Positions 1 through 6,995 of a stretch of 9,188 bases of DNA are shown here, one piece after another. Origin of the DNA: Prevotella sp. UBA2850 (GTDB lineage Bacteria > Bacteroidota > Bacteroidia > Bacteroidales > Bacteroidaceae); contig DEFO01000053.1 of assembly GCA_002350805.1 (NCBI GenBank), positions 1 through 9,188 of the forward strand. Reading direction: 5' to 3'. Under the pieces are notes generated by a model. The model was not told where the DNA came from, did not search any database, and was given only the letters and a program-made list of their open reading frames with translations. The first letter of the stretch is position 1. Each line of letters starts with the position of its first letter. Made by a program: the position numbers and the translations under genes.

Positions 1-3
1 GAC

Positions 4-23
4 GAGCCGGGGCTCCTTTTTTT
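4..23 (+). terminator. Tail of a rho-independent terminator from an off-window gene
   Basis: The arms GAGC (4-7) and GCTC (12-15) can pair around a CGGG loop, and a run of seven T follows at 17-23. This is the stem-plus-U-tract form of an intrinsic terminator for a rightward gene lying left of the window. The visible stem is short and its base may be cut off by the window edge, so its full strength cannot be judged. Confidence 0.5.
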
Positions 24-276
24 GTGTCTGTGCCTGTGGCAGAGTTAATGAAACAAGGAAGGGGGAAAGGGAAGAGAATGAAAGAGGAACGAGAGGGAAG
101 ACATGATTCATAGGGAACATGTCTCTTATGTCCCTCCAGCTTCTCATGAGAAACATGGGGAATATGGATATAATTCCAGTTGTCTGGAACTCATAATAAG
201 GTAGCTCTTAGGGGTATTCTAGTTCTTGAACACTTATGCAAGTAAACTGTAGCTTCGTCTAATTCACAATGAGGAA
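24..276. other. Intergenic stretch with purine tract and small inverted repeats; no gene seen
   Basis: No convincing reading frame, RNA gene or consensus promoter is visible here. Bases 50-100 on the plus strand are almost pure purine (interruptions at 54, 79 and 90). Bases 113-189 contain three inverted repeats: GGGAACAT/ATGTCCC (113-120 and 128-134, one bulged A), the perfect 12-bp palindrome TTCTCATGAGAA (141-152), and TTCCAG/CTGGAA around TTGT (174-189). On the minus strand this lies 3' of the secreted-protein gene and could be its 3' untranslated region. No U-tract follows any of the stems. Confidence 0.5.
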
Positions 277-702
277 CTAATCCTTTTGTATTTGGAAGAT
301 GAGTTTCTTGGGAATTTTCTGCCACTTTCTGTTGACTGGAAATTTAAGAGTACTACCCTCAATGTGTTGATACGTGTAAGTATTGTCTTTATTATATGTG
401 AGCGTTGCTATCAGATCCTCGCTTCCATAATTATTAATGAGAGTGATTTCTGCGACATTCTCTTTCTTTATTTTCGATGCAGAAACAGCCCATACTTGGC
501 TGCATTGCTTTGAACCAAGATATCCGTCCAACTCCCCAAAAACCTCTTGCCCAGGCACCATTACGTTCTTTTCGTAAAGGTTCAGGACAAAATAAATCTT
601 ATACTCATCATTGTATAGATTGCACTTAAAAGCTCTTTTTTCTTGCGCCATTGCACAGATTGTAATCATGCATAAAAGGCTAATAGTGAATGCTTTCCTC
701 AT
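277..702 (-). CDS. Small secreted protein of unknown function
   Basis: I do not recognise this 141-residue protein. Residues 1-19 form a good Sec signal peptide: basic start MRKAF, a hydrophobic core, then a small-residue end AMA followed by QE, which suggests signal peptidase I cleavage after about residue 19. No lipobox cysteine is present. The mature part of about 120 residues is rich in lysine, asparagine and tyrosine and has only two cysteines (in FKCNLY and KQCSQ), with no enzymatic motif I can name. The ATG at 702 fits both the signal peptide and a TATATTTG -7 box (729-722, minus strand) just upstream. There is no Shine-Dalgarno sequence, as is normal in Bacteroidota. It is divergent from the glycogen operon and shares its control region. 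Being a real gene is likely; function is open. Confidence 0.75.
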   Translation of the reverse strand: MRKAFTISLLCMITICAMAQEKRAFKCNLYNDEYKIYFVLNLYEKNVMVPGQEVFGELDGYLGSKQCSQVWAVSASKIKKENVAEITLINNYGSEDLIATLTYNKDNTYTYQHIEGSTLKFPVNRKWQKIPKKLIFQIQKD

Positions 703-721
703 ATTGTAAAGTTTTACCGTG

Positions 722-729
722 CAAATATA
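722..729 (-). promoter_or_regulatory. Likely -7 box of the secreted-protein gene
   Basis: Read on the minus strand this is TATATTTG, a perfect match to the Bacteroidota -7 consensus TAnnTTTG, ending 19 bases before the ATG at 702. No good -33 element is visible at 19-21 bp spacing. A dyad at 745-757 occupies that position instead, so the promoter may depend on a regulator. Confidence 0.5.
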
Positions 730-743
730 CTAATATTTATCAA

Positions 744-800
744 GAAATCATCGATTTTTGGAAAAATGTACGCATTAAAATTGGAAATCAACGATTTTTG
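744..800. repeat. Two 17-bp direct repeats, each holding an AAATC-N3-GATTT dyad
   Basis: GAAATCATCGATTTTTG (744-760) and GAAATCAACGATTTTTG (784-800) match at 16 of 17 positions and start exactly 40 bp apart. Each contains the inverted repeat AAATC-N3-GATTT (745-757 and 785-797). The first copy covers the expected -33 position of the leftward promoter; the second lies in the spacer of the rightward promoter. This arrangement is typical of binding sites for a dimeric regulator. That role is inferred, and no regulator gene is present here. Confidence 0.55.
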
Positions 801-811
801 TAGTATCTTTG
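780..811 (+). promoter_or_regulatory. Promoter of the glycogen operon
   Basis: ATTG at 780-783 (-33), a 20-bp spacer and TATCTTTG at 804-811 (-7) match the Bacteroidota housekeeping promoter TTTG-N19/20-TAnnTTTG with one mismatch in the -33 box. Transcription would begin a few bases past 811, leaving a leader of about 45 nt before the ATG at 863. Confidence 0.7.
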
Positions 812-862
812 CGGAAAATTTTCAAAAGGTGGTATTACCCCCTTGAATTATTAGTTTTTTAT

Positions 863-2545
863 ATGGCTAAAGATCGGTTGGTTCCTGATTATATTTTCGA
901 GTCTAGTTGGGAAGTTTGTAATAAAGTTGGCGGTATATATACGGTTTTATCTTCACGCGCAAAGACATTGCAGGATGCTAAGCCTGATAAGATTATCTTC
1001 ATAGGTCCTGATTGTTGGGGTGAGAAAACAAGTCCATACTTTAAAGAAGACGTCACTCTATTCAAAGAATGGAGGGTAAAGGCGGCTGAAGATGGTTTGA
1101 ATGTGAAAGTAGGCCGTTGGGATATTCCCGGTAAGCCCATCTCTATTTTGGTAGATTTTAAGCCATTTTTTGAAGAGAAGAATCAGATTTATACGTCGTT
1201 ATGGGAGCACTTTCAGGTAGACAGCCTTCATGCCTATGGTGATTACGATGAAGCTTCGATGTTCTCATATGCTTCAGCAAAGGTCGTGGAGAGTTTCTAT
1301 CAATATTATTTGTCTGATGGAAAAGCTAAAGTGGTCTACCATGGTAATGAATGGATGTGTGGCTTAGGTCTTCTCTATATCCATTATAAGATTCCAGCAA
1401 TAGCTACAATATTTACAACTCATGCAACAAGTATTGGCCGGAGTATAGCAGGCAACAACAAACCACTTTACGATTATCTTTTCGCTTATAATGGCGACCA
1501 GATGGCTTGTGAGCTGAATATGCAGAGTAAGCATTCCATAGAGAAGCAAACTGCGAAATATGTTGACTGTTTTACAACTGTCAGTGATATTACTGCTAAC
1601 GAGTGTAAAGAGCTACTGGATAAATCGGTTGACTTTGTTTTGCCTAATGGCTTCGACAATAGTTTTGTACCAAAAGGTGCTGCTTTTACCCAGCAAAGAA
1701 AACTGGCTCGTAAACGTCTTCTTGATGTTGCTAACGCGCTGATGGGGACCGATTTAAATGATGATACTTTAATAGTTTCTACAAGTGGTCGGTATGAGTT
1801 CCGTAACAAAGGAATTGATGTGTATATCGAGGCAATGAACCGCTTGTTGAGAGACCGCCGTCTGAACCGTCAGGTGCTTGCTTTTATCCTTGTTCCAGGA
1901 TGGGTGGGTGAGCCTCGTCAGGATTTGGTTGAGCGTCTGAATAGTGGAAAGAAATTTGACACTCCACTCCAAGCTCCACAGATTACCCATTGGTTGCATA
2001 ACATGAGTCATGACAATGTATTGGGCATGCTCAAGTTCTACAATATGCAGAACAGAAAAGACGATCAGGTTAAGCTTGTGTTCCTGCCATGTTATCTGAC
2101 AGGTGATGACGGCGTGCTTAACCTATCGTATTATCAGATGGTTTTGGGGAATGACTTGTGCATCTATCCCTCCTATTATGAGCCGTGGGGCTATACGCCA
2201 TTAGAGGCTGTAGCTTTCAAGGTGCCTTGTGTGACTACAGATTTAGCCGGTTTCGGACTATGGGCCAATAGTGAAAAAGGAGGTTATAGCGAGATAAGCG
2301 ATGGCGTGAAAGTCATTCACCGTACTGATTATAATTACTCAGAAGTGGCCGATGCCATCAAAGATGCTGTGGCCGAATACTCGAACCTTGATGCTGCCGA
2401 AGTAAAGAAATGCCGCACTCAAGCAGAACGTCTGTCAAAGAAGGCTCTTTGGAGCCATTTCATCAAGTACTATGAGCAAGCTTATGACTTTGCCCTGCGC
2501 AAGGCTGCTGCCCGTGTACTTCAATTTGAGAATCAAACAAATTAG
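863..2545 (+). CDS. Glycogen synthase, GT3 (animal/fungal-type) family
   Basis: This cytoplasmic enzyme extends alpha-1,4-glucan chains from a nucleotide-glucose donor. Counting from the ATG at 863 it has 560 residues. The N-terminal domain starts with the GT3 glycine-loop segment WEVCNKVGGIYTVL (16-29), followed by YHGNEWMCGLGLLY (159-172) and TIFTTHATSIGR (182-193), all close to eukaryotic glycogen synthases. The C-terminal domain has GRYEFRNKGID (309-319) and PSYYEPWGYTPLE (436-448), which carries the E-x7-E pair E440/E448. It lacks the long phosphorylated tails of the roughly 700-residue animal enzymes. The frame is open to a TTG at 809, but that codon lies inside the -7 box and would add 18 unrelated residues, so the ATG is chosen despite having no Shine-Dalgarno. 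First gene of an operon with the phosphorylase. The donor (UDP- or ADP-glucose) cannot be read from the sequence. The first half is visibly richer in A+T than the downstream gene. Confidence 0.93.
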   Translation: MAKDRLVPDYIFESSWEVCNKVGGIYTVLSSRAKTLQDAKPDKIIFIGPDCWGEKTSPYFKEDVTLFKEWRVKAAEDGLNVKVGRWDIPGKPISILVDFKPFFEEKNQIYTSLWEHFQVDSLHAYGDYDEASMFSYASAKVVESFYQYYLSDGKAKVVYHGNEWMCGLGLLYIHYKIPAIATIFTTHATSIGRSIAGNNKPLYDYLFAYNGDQMACELNMQSKHSIEKQTAKYVDCFTTVSDITANECKELLDKSVDFVLPNGFDNSFVPKGAAFTQQRKLARKRLLDVANALMGTDLNDDTLIVSTSGRYEFRNKGIDVYIEAMNRLLRDRRLNRQVLAFILVPGWVGEPRQDLVERLNSGKKFDTPLQAPQITHWLHNMSHDNVLGMLKFYNMQNRKDDQVKLVFLPCYLTGDDGVLNLSYYQMVLGNDLCIYPSYYEPWGYTPLEAVAFKVPCVTTDLAGFGLWANSEKGGYSEISDGVKVIHRTDYNYSEVADAIKDAVAEYSNLDAAEVKKCRTQAERLSKKALWSHFIKYYEQAYDFALRKAAARVLQFENQTN

Positions 2546-2569
2546 AAATACTAAAACATTCGAAAGATT

Positions 2570-5128
2570 ATGAAAATTAAAGCTGATTATGCAAATGCCC
2601 CACAATGGAAGGAGTTGTCAGTAAGGTCAAGTCTTCCTGAGGAGTTGAAGTGCTTGGACGAGATTGCCCATAACATGTGGTGGGTATGGAACTTTGAGGC
2701 TCGCGATTTGTTCCGCGACCTTGATCCAGAACTCTATCATGAGGTGAAGCACAATCCTGTGATGCTCTTGGAGCGCCTGAAGTATGAGCGCAAGGAAGAA
2801 ATACTTAAAGATAAGGCACTCATGAAGCTCATCAAGAATGTATGTGCACAGTTCCGTGCCTATATGGACGTTACTCCTGACAATACTCGTCCTTCTGTTG
2901 CTTATTTCTGCATGGAGTATGGCATTCATTCTGCCCTTAAGATTTACTCTGGTGGTCTGGGCATGCTTGCCGGCGACTATGTGAAAGAGGCTTCCGATTC
3001 GAATGTAGACATGTGCGCAGTAGGTTTCCTCTATCGTTTCGGCTATTTCACTCAGAGCCTTTCGATGGACGGTCAGCAGATTGCCAACTACGAGGCCCAG
3101 AACTTCAACTCTCTGCCTGTTGAGCGTCAGCTCGATGCTGATGGCAACCCGCTGGTCATTGATGTTCCTTATATGAACTATCAGGTGCATGCTTATGTTT
3201 GGCGTGTCAATGTAGGTCGTGTCAAGCTCTATCTGCTCGATACTGACAATGAGATGAACTCTGAGTTCGACAAGCCCATCACTCACTCTCTCTATGGTGG
3301 TGACTGGGAGAACCGTCTGAAGCAGGAGATTCTGCTGGGTATCGGCGGTATGCTGCTGTTGAAGAAACTCGGCATCAAGAAAGATATTTATCATTGCAAC
3401 GAGGGTCATGCTGCACTTTGCAACCTCCAGCGTTTGTGTGATTATGTAGAGAGCGGATTGTCGTTCAATCAGGCTATGGAGCTTGTGCGTTCTTCTTCGC
3501 TCTATACCGTTCATACTCCCGTTCCTGCTGGTCACGACTATTTCGATGAGTCGCTGTTTGGCAAGTATATGGGAGGCTATCCTGCTAAGTTGGGTATCAC
3601 ATGGGATGAGTTCATCGGCATGGGCCGCACCAATCCTGACGACCATAACGAGAAGTTCTGCATGTCGACATTTGCCTGCAACACCTGTCAGGAGGTCAAC
3701 GGCGTGAGCAAACTCCATGGATGGGTGAGCCAGCAGATGTTCGCTCCGCTGTGGAGTGGTTATTATCCTGAGGAGAACCATGTGGGTTACGTCACCAATG
3801 GTGTTCACTTCCCCACTTGGGCTGCTACCGAATGGCGCAAACTTTATGCCAAGTATTTCGACGAGAAGTTCATGGGCGACCAGAGCAACGAGGAAATCTG
3901 GCATGCCATCTATAATGTTCCCGATGAGGAAATCTGGGCCACCAGAATGGGCTTGAAGAACAAACTGGTTGATTACATCCGTTCGCAGTTCCGCGATACA
4001 TGGTTGAAGAACCAGGGTGATCCCTCGCGTGTGGTATCACTTCTTGAGCGCATCAATCCTAACGCACTGATTATTGGCTTCTGCCGTCGTTTTGCCACCT
4101 ACAAGCGTGCGCATCTGCTCTTCACCGACTTGGAGCGTCTGAGCAAGATCGTGAACGACCCCGAGCATCCAGTACAGTTCCTCTTTGCCGGTAAGGCACA
4201 CCCTGCTGATGGTGCCGGACAGGGACTTATCAAGAAAATCTACGAGATCAGCCAGCGTCCTGAGTTCCTGGGTAAGATTATCTTCCTCGAGGACTACGAC
4301 TTCCTGCTTGCCCGCCGTTTGGTAAGTGGTGTTGATATCTGGATGAATACCCCGACACGTCCGTTGGAGGCTTCTGGTACTTCTGGTGAGAAGGCCGAGA
4401 TGAATGGAGTTGTCAACCTGTCGGTGCTCGATGGTTGGTGGTTGGAAGGCTACCGCAAGGGAGCCGGATGGGCACTCACCGAGAAGCGTACCTATCAGAA
4501 CCAGGCCTATCAAGACCAGCTCGATGCAGCTACCATCTACGGTCTGCTTGAGAATGAGATTATTCCTCTCTATTACAAGAAGAATAAGAAAGGCTTCAGC
4601 GAGGGTTGGGTCAAGGTCATCAAGAATTCTATTGCTACCATCGCTCCTCACTATACCATGAAGCGTCAGCTCGATGACTACTATGATAAGTTCTATACGA
4701 AAGAGGCACTCCGCTTCAAGGAGCTTTCTGCCGACGGTAACCGTCTGGCCAAGGAGATTGCTCTCTGGAAAGAGACCGTCGCTGAACGTTGGGATGCTAT
4801 CCGTGTGGTGTCGAAAGACGTCGAGATTCCCGTCGCAGGTGTTGAGACAGGTGCTTCCTACAATGTCCGTTACGTCATTGATGAGCAGGGACTTGACAAT
4901 GCTATCGGACTCGAGCTTGTTACTATCAAGGCCGACAAAGACGGTAAGGACCGTATCGTGAATGTACGCCAGTTTGATGTGAAGGGCCATGAGGGCAATC
5001 ATTATACCTTCGAGACTCAGTTCCGTCCGAAGGAGGCTGGTTCGTATAAGTATTGCACCCGCATGTATCCGAAGAACGACAAGCTGCCGCATCGTCAGGA
5101 CTTCTGCTATGTTAAGTGGCTTGACTAA
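2570..5128 (+). CDS. glgP: Alpha-glucan (glycogen) phosphorylase, GT35
   Basis: This PLP-dependent cytoplasmic enzyme cleaves alpha-1,4-glucan with phosphate to give glucose-1-phosphate. At 852 residues it belongs to the branch with an N-terminal DUF3417 domain (about residues 12-125, including IAHNMWWVWN at 32-41), rather than the E. coli GlgP/MalP branch. Next come AYFCMEYGIHSALKIYSGG (111-129) and HCNEGHAAL (275-283). The cofactor site is EASGTSGEKAEMNG, with K608 the expected Schiff-base lysine by family homology; the E. coli type has SNMK at this place. A C-terminal stretch of about 90 residues (from about 765) looks like an accessory beta domain. The gene starts 24 bp after the synthase stop with no promoter between them, so the two are cotranscribed and one transcript carries both synthesis and breakdown of the polymer. 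Codon use is more G+C-rich and biased than in the synthase, suggesting high expression. Long open frames on the opposite strand are by-products of this bias. Confidence 0.95.
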   Translation: MKIKADYANAPQWKELSVRSSLPEELKCLDEIAHNMWWVWNFEARDLFRDLDPELYHEVKHNPVMLLERLKYERKEEILKDKALMKLIKNVCAQFRAYMDVTPDNTRPSVAYFCMEYGIHSALKIYSGGLGMLAGDYVKEASDSNVDMCAVGFLYRFGYFTQSLSMDGQQIANYEAQNFNSLPVERQLDADGNPLVIDVPYMNYQVHAYVWRVNVGRVKLYLLDTDNEMNSEFDKPITHSLYGGDWENRLKQEILLGIGGMLLLKKLGIKKDIYHCNEGHAALCNLQRLCDYVESGLSFNQAMELVRSSSLYTVHTPVPAGHDYFDESLFGKYMGGYPAKLGITWDEFIGMGRTNPDDHNEKFCMSTFACNTCQEVNGVSKLHGWVSQQMFAPLWSGYYPEENHVGYVTNGVHFPTWAATEWRKLYAKYFDEKFMGDQSNEEIWHAIYNVPDEEIWATRMGLKNKLVDYIRSQFRDTWLKNQGDPSRVVSLLERINPNALIIGFCRRFATYKRAHLLFTDLERLSKIVNDPEHPVQFLFAGKAHPADGAGQGLIKKIYEISQRPEFLGKIIFLEDYDFLLARRLVSGVDIWMNTPTRPLEASGTSGEKAEMNGVVNLSVLDGWWLEGYRKGAGWALTEKRTYQNQAYQDQLDAATIYGLLENEIIPLYYKKNKKGFSEGWVKVIKNSIATIAPHYTMKRQLDDYYDKFYTKEALRFKELSADGNRLAKEIALWKETVAERWDAIRVVSKDVEIPVAGVETGASYNVRYVIDEQGLDNAIGLELVTIKADKDGKDRIVNVRQFDVKGHEGNHYTFETQFRPKEAGSYKYCTRMYPKNDKLPHRQDFCYVKWLD

Positions 5129-5146
5129 GAAAGGTATCTATTATAT

Positions 5147-5184
5147 AAAAAGCATCGGAACAGTACGTTTCCGATGCTTTTTTT
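5147..5184. terminator. Bidirectional rho-independent terminator between glgP and prs
   Basis: AGCATCGGAA (5151-5160) pairs perfectly with TTCCGATGCT (5169-5178) around an 8-nt loop. On the plus strand a T run reaches 5184. On the minus strand the A run at 5147-5151 gives five U after the stem. The hairpin therefore serves the glycogen operon from the left and the prs transcript from the right. It sits 19 bp past the glgP stop and about 80 bp past the prs stop. Confidence 0.9.
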
Positions 5185-5263
5185 ATTTGATGAGTGATCT
5201 CTTAGAGATTGGTGTTCTTCATAAAAGACACTCGAGGCTTCTTTAGGGATAGCCGTTGTTTTT

Positions 5264-6202
5264 TTAGAAAAGATATTGGTCGCTGATGCTCTTGTTCTCC
5301 AACACGCGTCTGATGGTGTCGGCAAACAGGTCGGCAACAGTGAGCTGGATGACCTTCTCGCAACCGTCGTGATAGGGGATAGAGTCGGTGAAGACAATCT
5401 CCTCAAGCGCCGATTTCTGAACTCTCTCGCTGGCTGGTCCGCTCATCACACAATGCGAGGCGCAAGCACGTACGCTCTTCGCTCCAGCCTTCTTCATAAT
5501 GTCGGCAGCCATGGTGATCGTGCCGGCAGTATCGACCATATCGTCGACGAGAACGACATTCTTATCTTTAACATCGCCAATAATCTGCATCGAATCAACG
5601 ACATTGGCACGTGCGCGGGTCTTGTTGCAGAGCACCAGCGGGCAGCCCAGATACTTGGCATAGTTGTTGGCACGTTTCGATCCACCCACGTCAGGCGATG
5701 CAATCACGATGTCTTCCAGATGCAGACTCTGCAGATAGGGCAGTATCACACTTGAAGCATACAGGTGGTCAACAGGAACATCGAAGAATCCTTGAATCTG
5801 GTCGGCATGCAGGTCCATTGTGATGACGCGATGCACCCCCGCTGCACTCAGCAGGTCGGCCACCAACTTGGCTCCGATGCTCACACGCGGTTTGTCTTTG
5901 CGGTCCTGGCGAGCCCATCCGAAGTAAGGAATAACGGCATTGATGGTGCGTGCCGATGCCCGTTTTGCAGCATCGATCATCAGCAGCAGTTCCATCAGGT
6001 TGTCTGATGAGGGGAAGGTGCTTTGCACCAGGAAGATGTCACGTCCACGAATCGACTGCTCGTAAGATACGGCAAACTCGCCATCAGAGAAGTGAGTAAT
6101 CTGTAGCTGCCCCAACGGACATCCGAGACTCAGACAGATTTTCTCTGCAAGATACCTGGAGGCGGTACCCGAGAAAACCATAAATGAATTTAGGTCAATC
6201 AT
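5264..6202 (-). CDS. prs: Ribose-phosphate pyrophosphokinase (PRPP synthase), class I
   Basis: The enzyme transfers pyrophosphate from ATP to ribose-5-phosphate, giving PRPP for purine, pyrimidine, histidine, tryptophan and NAD synthesis in the cytoplasm. Its 312 residues match the class I length. Visible signatures are FSDGEFAVSYEQSIRGRD (38-55), YFGWARQDRKDKPRVSIGAK (93-112, ATP binding and flexible region), MDLHADQIQGFF (129-140, with the ATP/metal-site histidine H132), NKTRARAN (193-200), where K194 and R196 fit the catalytic lysine and arginine of class I enzymes, and the ribose-phosphate loop VDDMVDTAGT (219-228). No key residue is missing. The start at 6202 gives the usual N-terminus ending in the FSGTAS strand. 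It lies 59 bp downstream of the TenI-like gene on the same strand. Only a poor promoter-like TTTG is visible in that gap, so cotranscription is likely. Transcription ends at the shared terminator. Confidence 0.97.
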   Translation of the reverse strand: MIDLNSFMVFSGTASRYLAEKICLSLGCPLGQLQITHFSDGEFAVSYEQSIRGRDIFLVQSTFPSSDNLMELLLMIDAAKRASARTINAVIPYFGWARQDRKDKPRVSIGAKLVADLLSAAGVHRVITMDLHADQIQGFFDVPVDHLYASSVILPYLQSLHLEDIVIASPDVGGSKRANNYAKYLGCPLVLCNKTRARANVVDSMQIIGDVKDKNVVLVDDMVDTAGTITMAADIMKKAGAKSVRACASHCVMSGPASERVQKSALEEIVFTDSIPYHDGCEKVIQLTVADLFADTIRRVLENKSISDQYLF

Positions 6203-6261
6203 GATGTGTGATGTGTTAATATAAGATTAATGAGTTACAAAGTATTATCTCGTTCATTTCC

Positions 6262-6870
6262 TTATCCCGCCGCCTTGCGCAACTTGGCGAAATGGGCAAT
6301 CAGCTCCTTATAGTCCACCTGGTTGTGGATGTCGAAGCGGTTCCACAGGTCGCCTCTGACAGCTACGCCGCCGAAGCCCATGTCCTTGGCAGCCTTGATG
6401 TTGTCGAGCGTGACGCCGCCCAGGGCATACACGTGTTTGTCAATCCATCCGCGCTTGGCAGCCTCTTTCAGTTGTTCGGGGGTGTGCGCAGCCTTCTGCT
6501 GGGGCAGGGTGATGCCGTCGAACACATAGTCGAGGAAGACGTAACGGGCTTTCCGCTTCGCTTCTTTCAACTGGTCTATACGGGTGCATGTGCGGGAGAA
6601 ATTGCCTTTGTAGCCTTCGGGCAGGGGAGATTCTGGATTATCTATGTTGATACCGCCCAGGCCATACTCGTTTTTGAGGTAGTAATGGTCGTGAACGGTA
6701 ATTTTCTTGTAGTAATCATCCGACAAGAGCGACAGCAGACGTTCTGAGTACATAGGTGACGAACCTGGCTTGTAGAGGTGCAAGTTGTCCATGCCCTCTT
6801 CGAAGAGTGCTGTCAGTATTTTGTCTTCTTCCACGAAGAACGTGGACTTGGTGAAAATGACGAGTTTCAT
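6262..6870 (-). CDS. Thiamine-phosphate synthase/TenI-like TIM-barrel protein
   Basis: The 202-residue protein has the ThiE/TenI fold pattern. The clearest signature is ALGGVTLDNIKAAKDMGF (149-166) followed by GGVAVRGDLW (167-176), which corresponds to the phosphate-binding GGI...N...G..GVAV loop of ThiE. SRTCTRIDQLKEA (92-104) and YVFLDYVFDGITLP (110-123) sit where ThiE has its S-x-H-T and Y-x-G-x-G-P-x-F-x-T segments. The N-terminal pyrimidine-site motif of ThiE (QLREK type) is here LHLYKPG (30-36), keeping only the lysine, and the HLGQxD segment is reduced to GINIDNPE (73-80). A true thiamine-phosphate synthase is therefore uncertain; a TenI-type role or another reaction is possible. No other thiamine genes are nearby. 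The ATG at 6870 lies about 23 bp after a good -7 box. It probably forms an operon with prs. Confidence 0.75.
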   Translation of the reverse strand: MKLVIFTKSTFFVEEDKILTALFEEGMDNLHLYKPGSSPMYSERLLSLLSDDYYKKITVHDHYYLKNEYGLGGINIDNPESPLPEGYKGNFSRTCTRIDQLKEAKRKARYVFLDYVFDGITLPQQKAAHTPEQLKEAAKRGWIDKHVYALGGVTLDNIKAAKDMGFGGVAVRGDLWNRFDIHNQVDYKELIAHFAKLRKAAG

Positions 6871-6893
6871 ACGCCTTTGTTCTTTCTACGATG

Positions 6894-6925
6894 CAAAAGT
6901 AAGAAAAATAGTTCAAACATGCAAT
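6894..6925 (-). promoter_or_regulatory. Promoter of the TenI-like gene and probably prs
   Basis: On the minus strand ATTG (6925-6922), a 20-bp spacer and TACTTTTG (6901-6894) reproduce the TTTG-N20-TAnnTTTG form with one -33 mismatch, the same as at the glycogen operon. The leader to the ATG at 6870 is under 25 nt. Confidence 0.65.
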
Positions 6926-6995
6926 TACTTTTTGTAGAAAAATCGGGTAGGGGTGTTTTTTCGTCGTTGCTCTCATGATTTTCGAAGGAGAATTC

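Noticed and set aside
809..862. TTG start extending the glycogen synthase by 18 residues
   Set aside because: The TTG overlaps the -7 box TATCTTTG (804-811), so it would not be in the transcript, and the added residues resemble no family sequence. The ATG at 863 fits the family N-terminus.
2627..3904. 425-codon open frame on the minus strand opposite glgP
   Set aside because: It lies wholly antisense to a well-conserved enzyme, has no recognisable domain or promoter, and follows from the sense strand's codon bias (few codons giving antisense stops).
4037..5092. 351-codon open frame on the minus strand opposite the 3' half of glgP
   Set aside because: Same reason: antisense shadow of biased codon use, with no recognisable protein features.
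5197..5209. Inverted repeat ATCTCT-T-AGAGAT between glgP and prs
   Set aside because: Very short loop, no U-tract, and the strong bidirectional terminator beside it already explains transcript ends.
5276..5755. 159-codon plus-strand frame opposite prs
   Set aside because: Antisense to a complete, conserved PRPP synthase; no independent signals.
6203..6261. Separate promoter for prs
   Set aside because: Only a TTTG resembling part of a -7 box is present on the minus strand (6241-6238), without the TA pair or a -33 element, so cotranscription with the TenI-like gene is the better reading.
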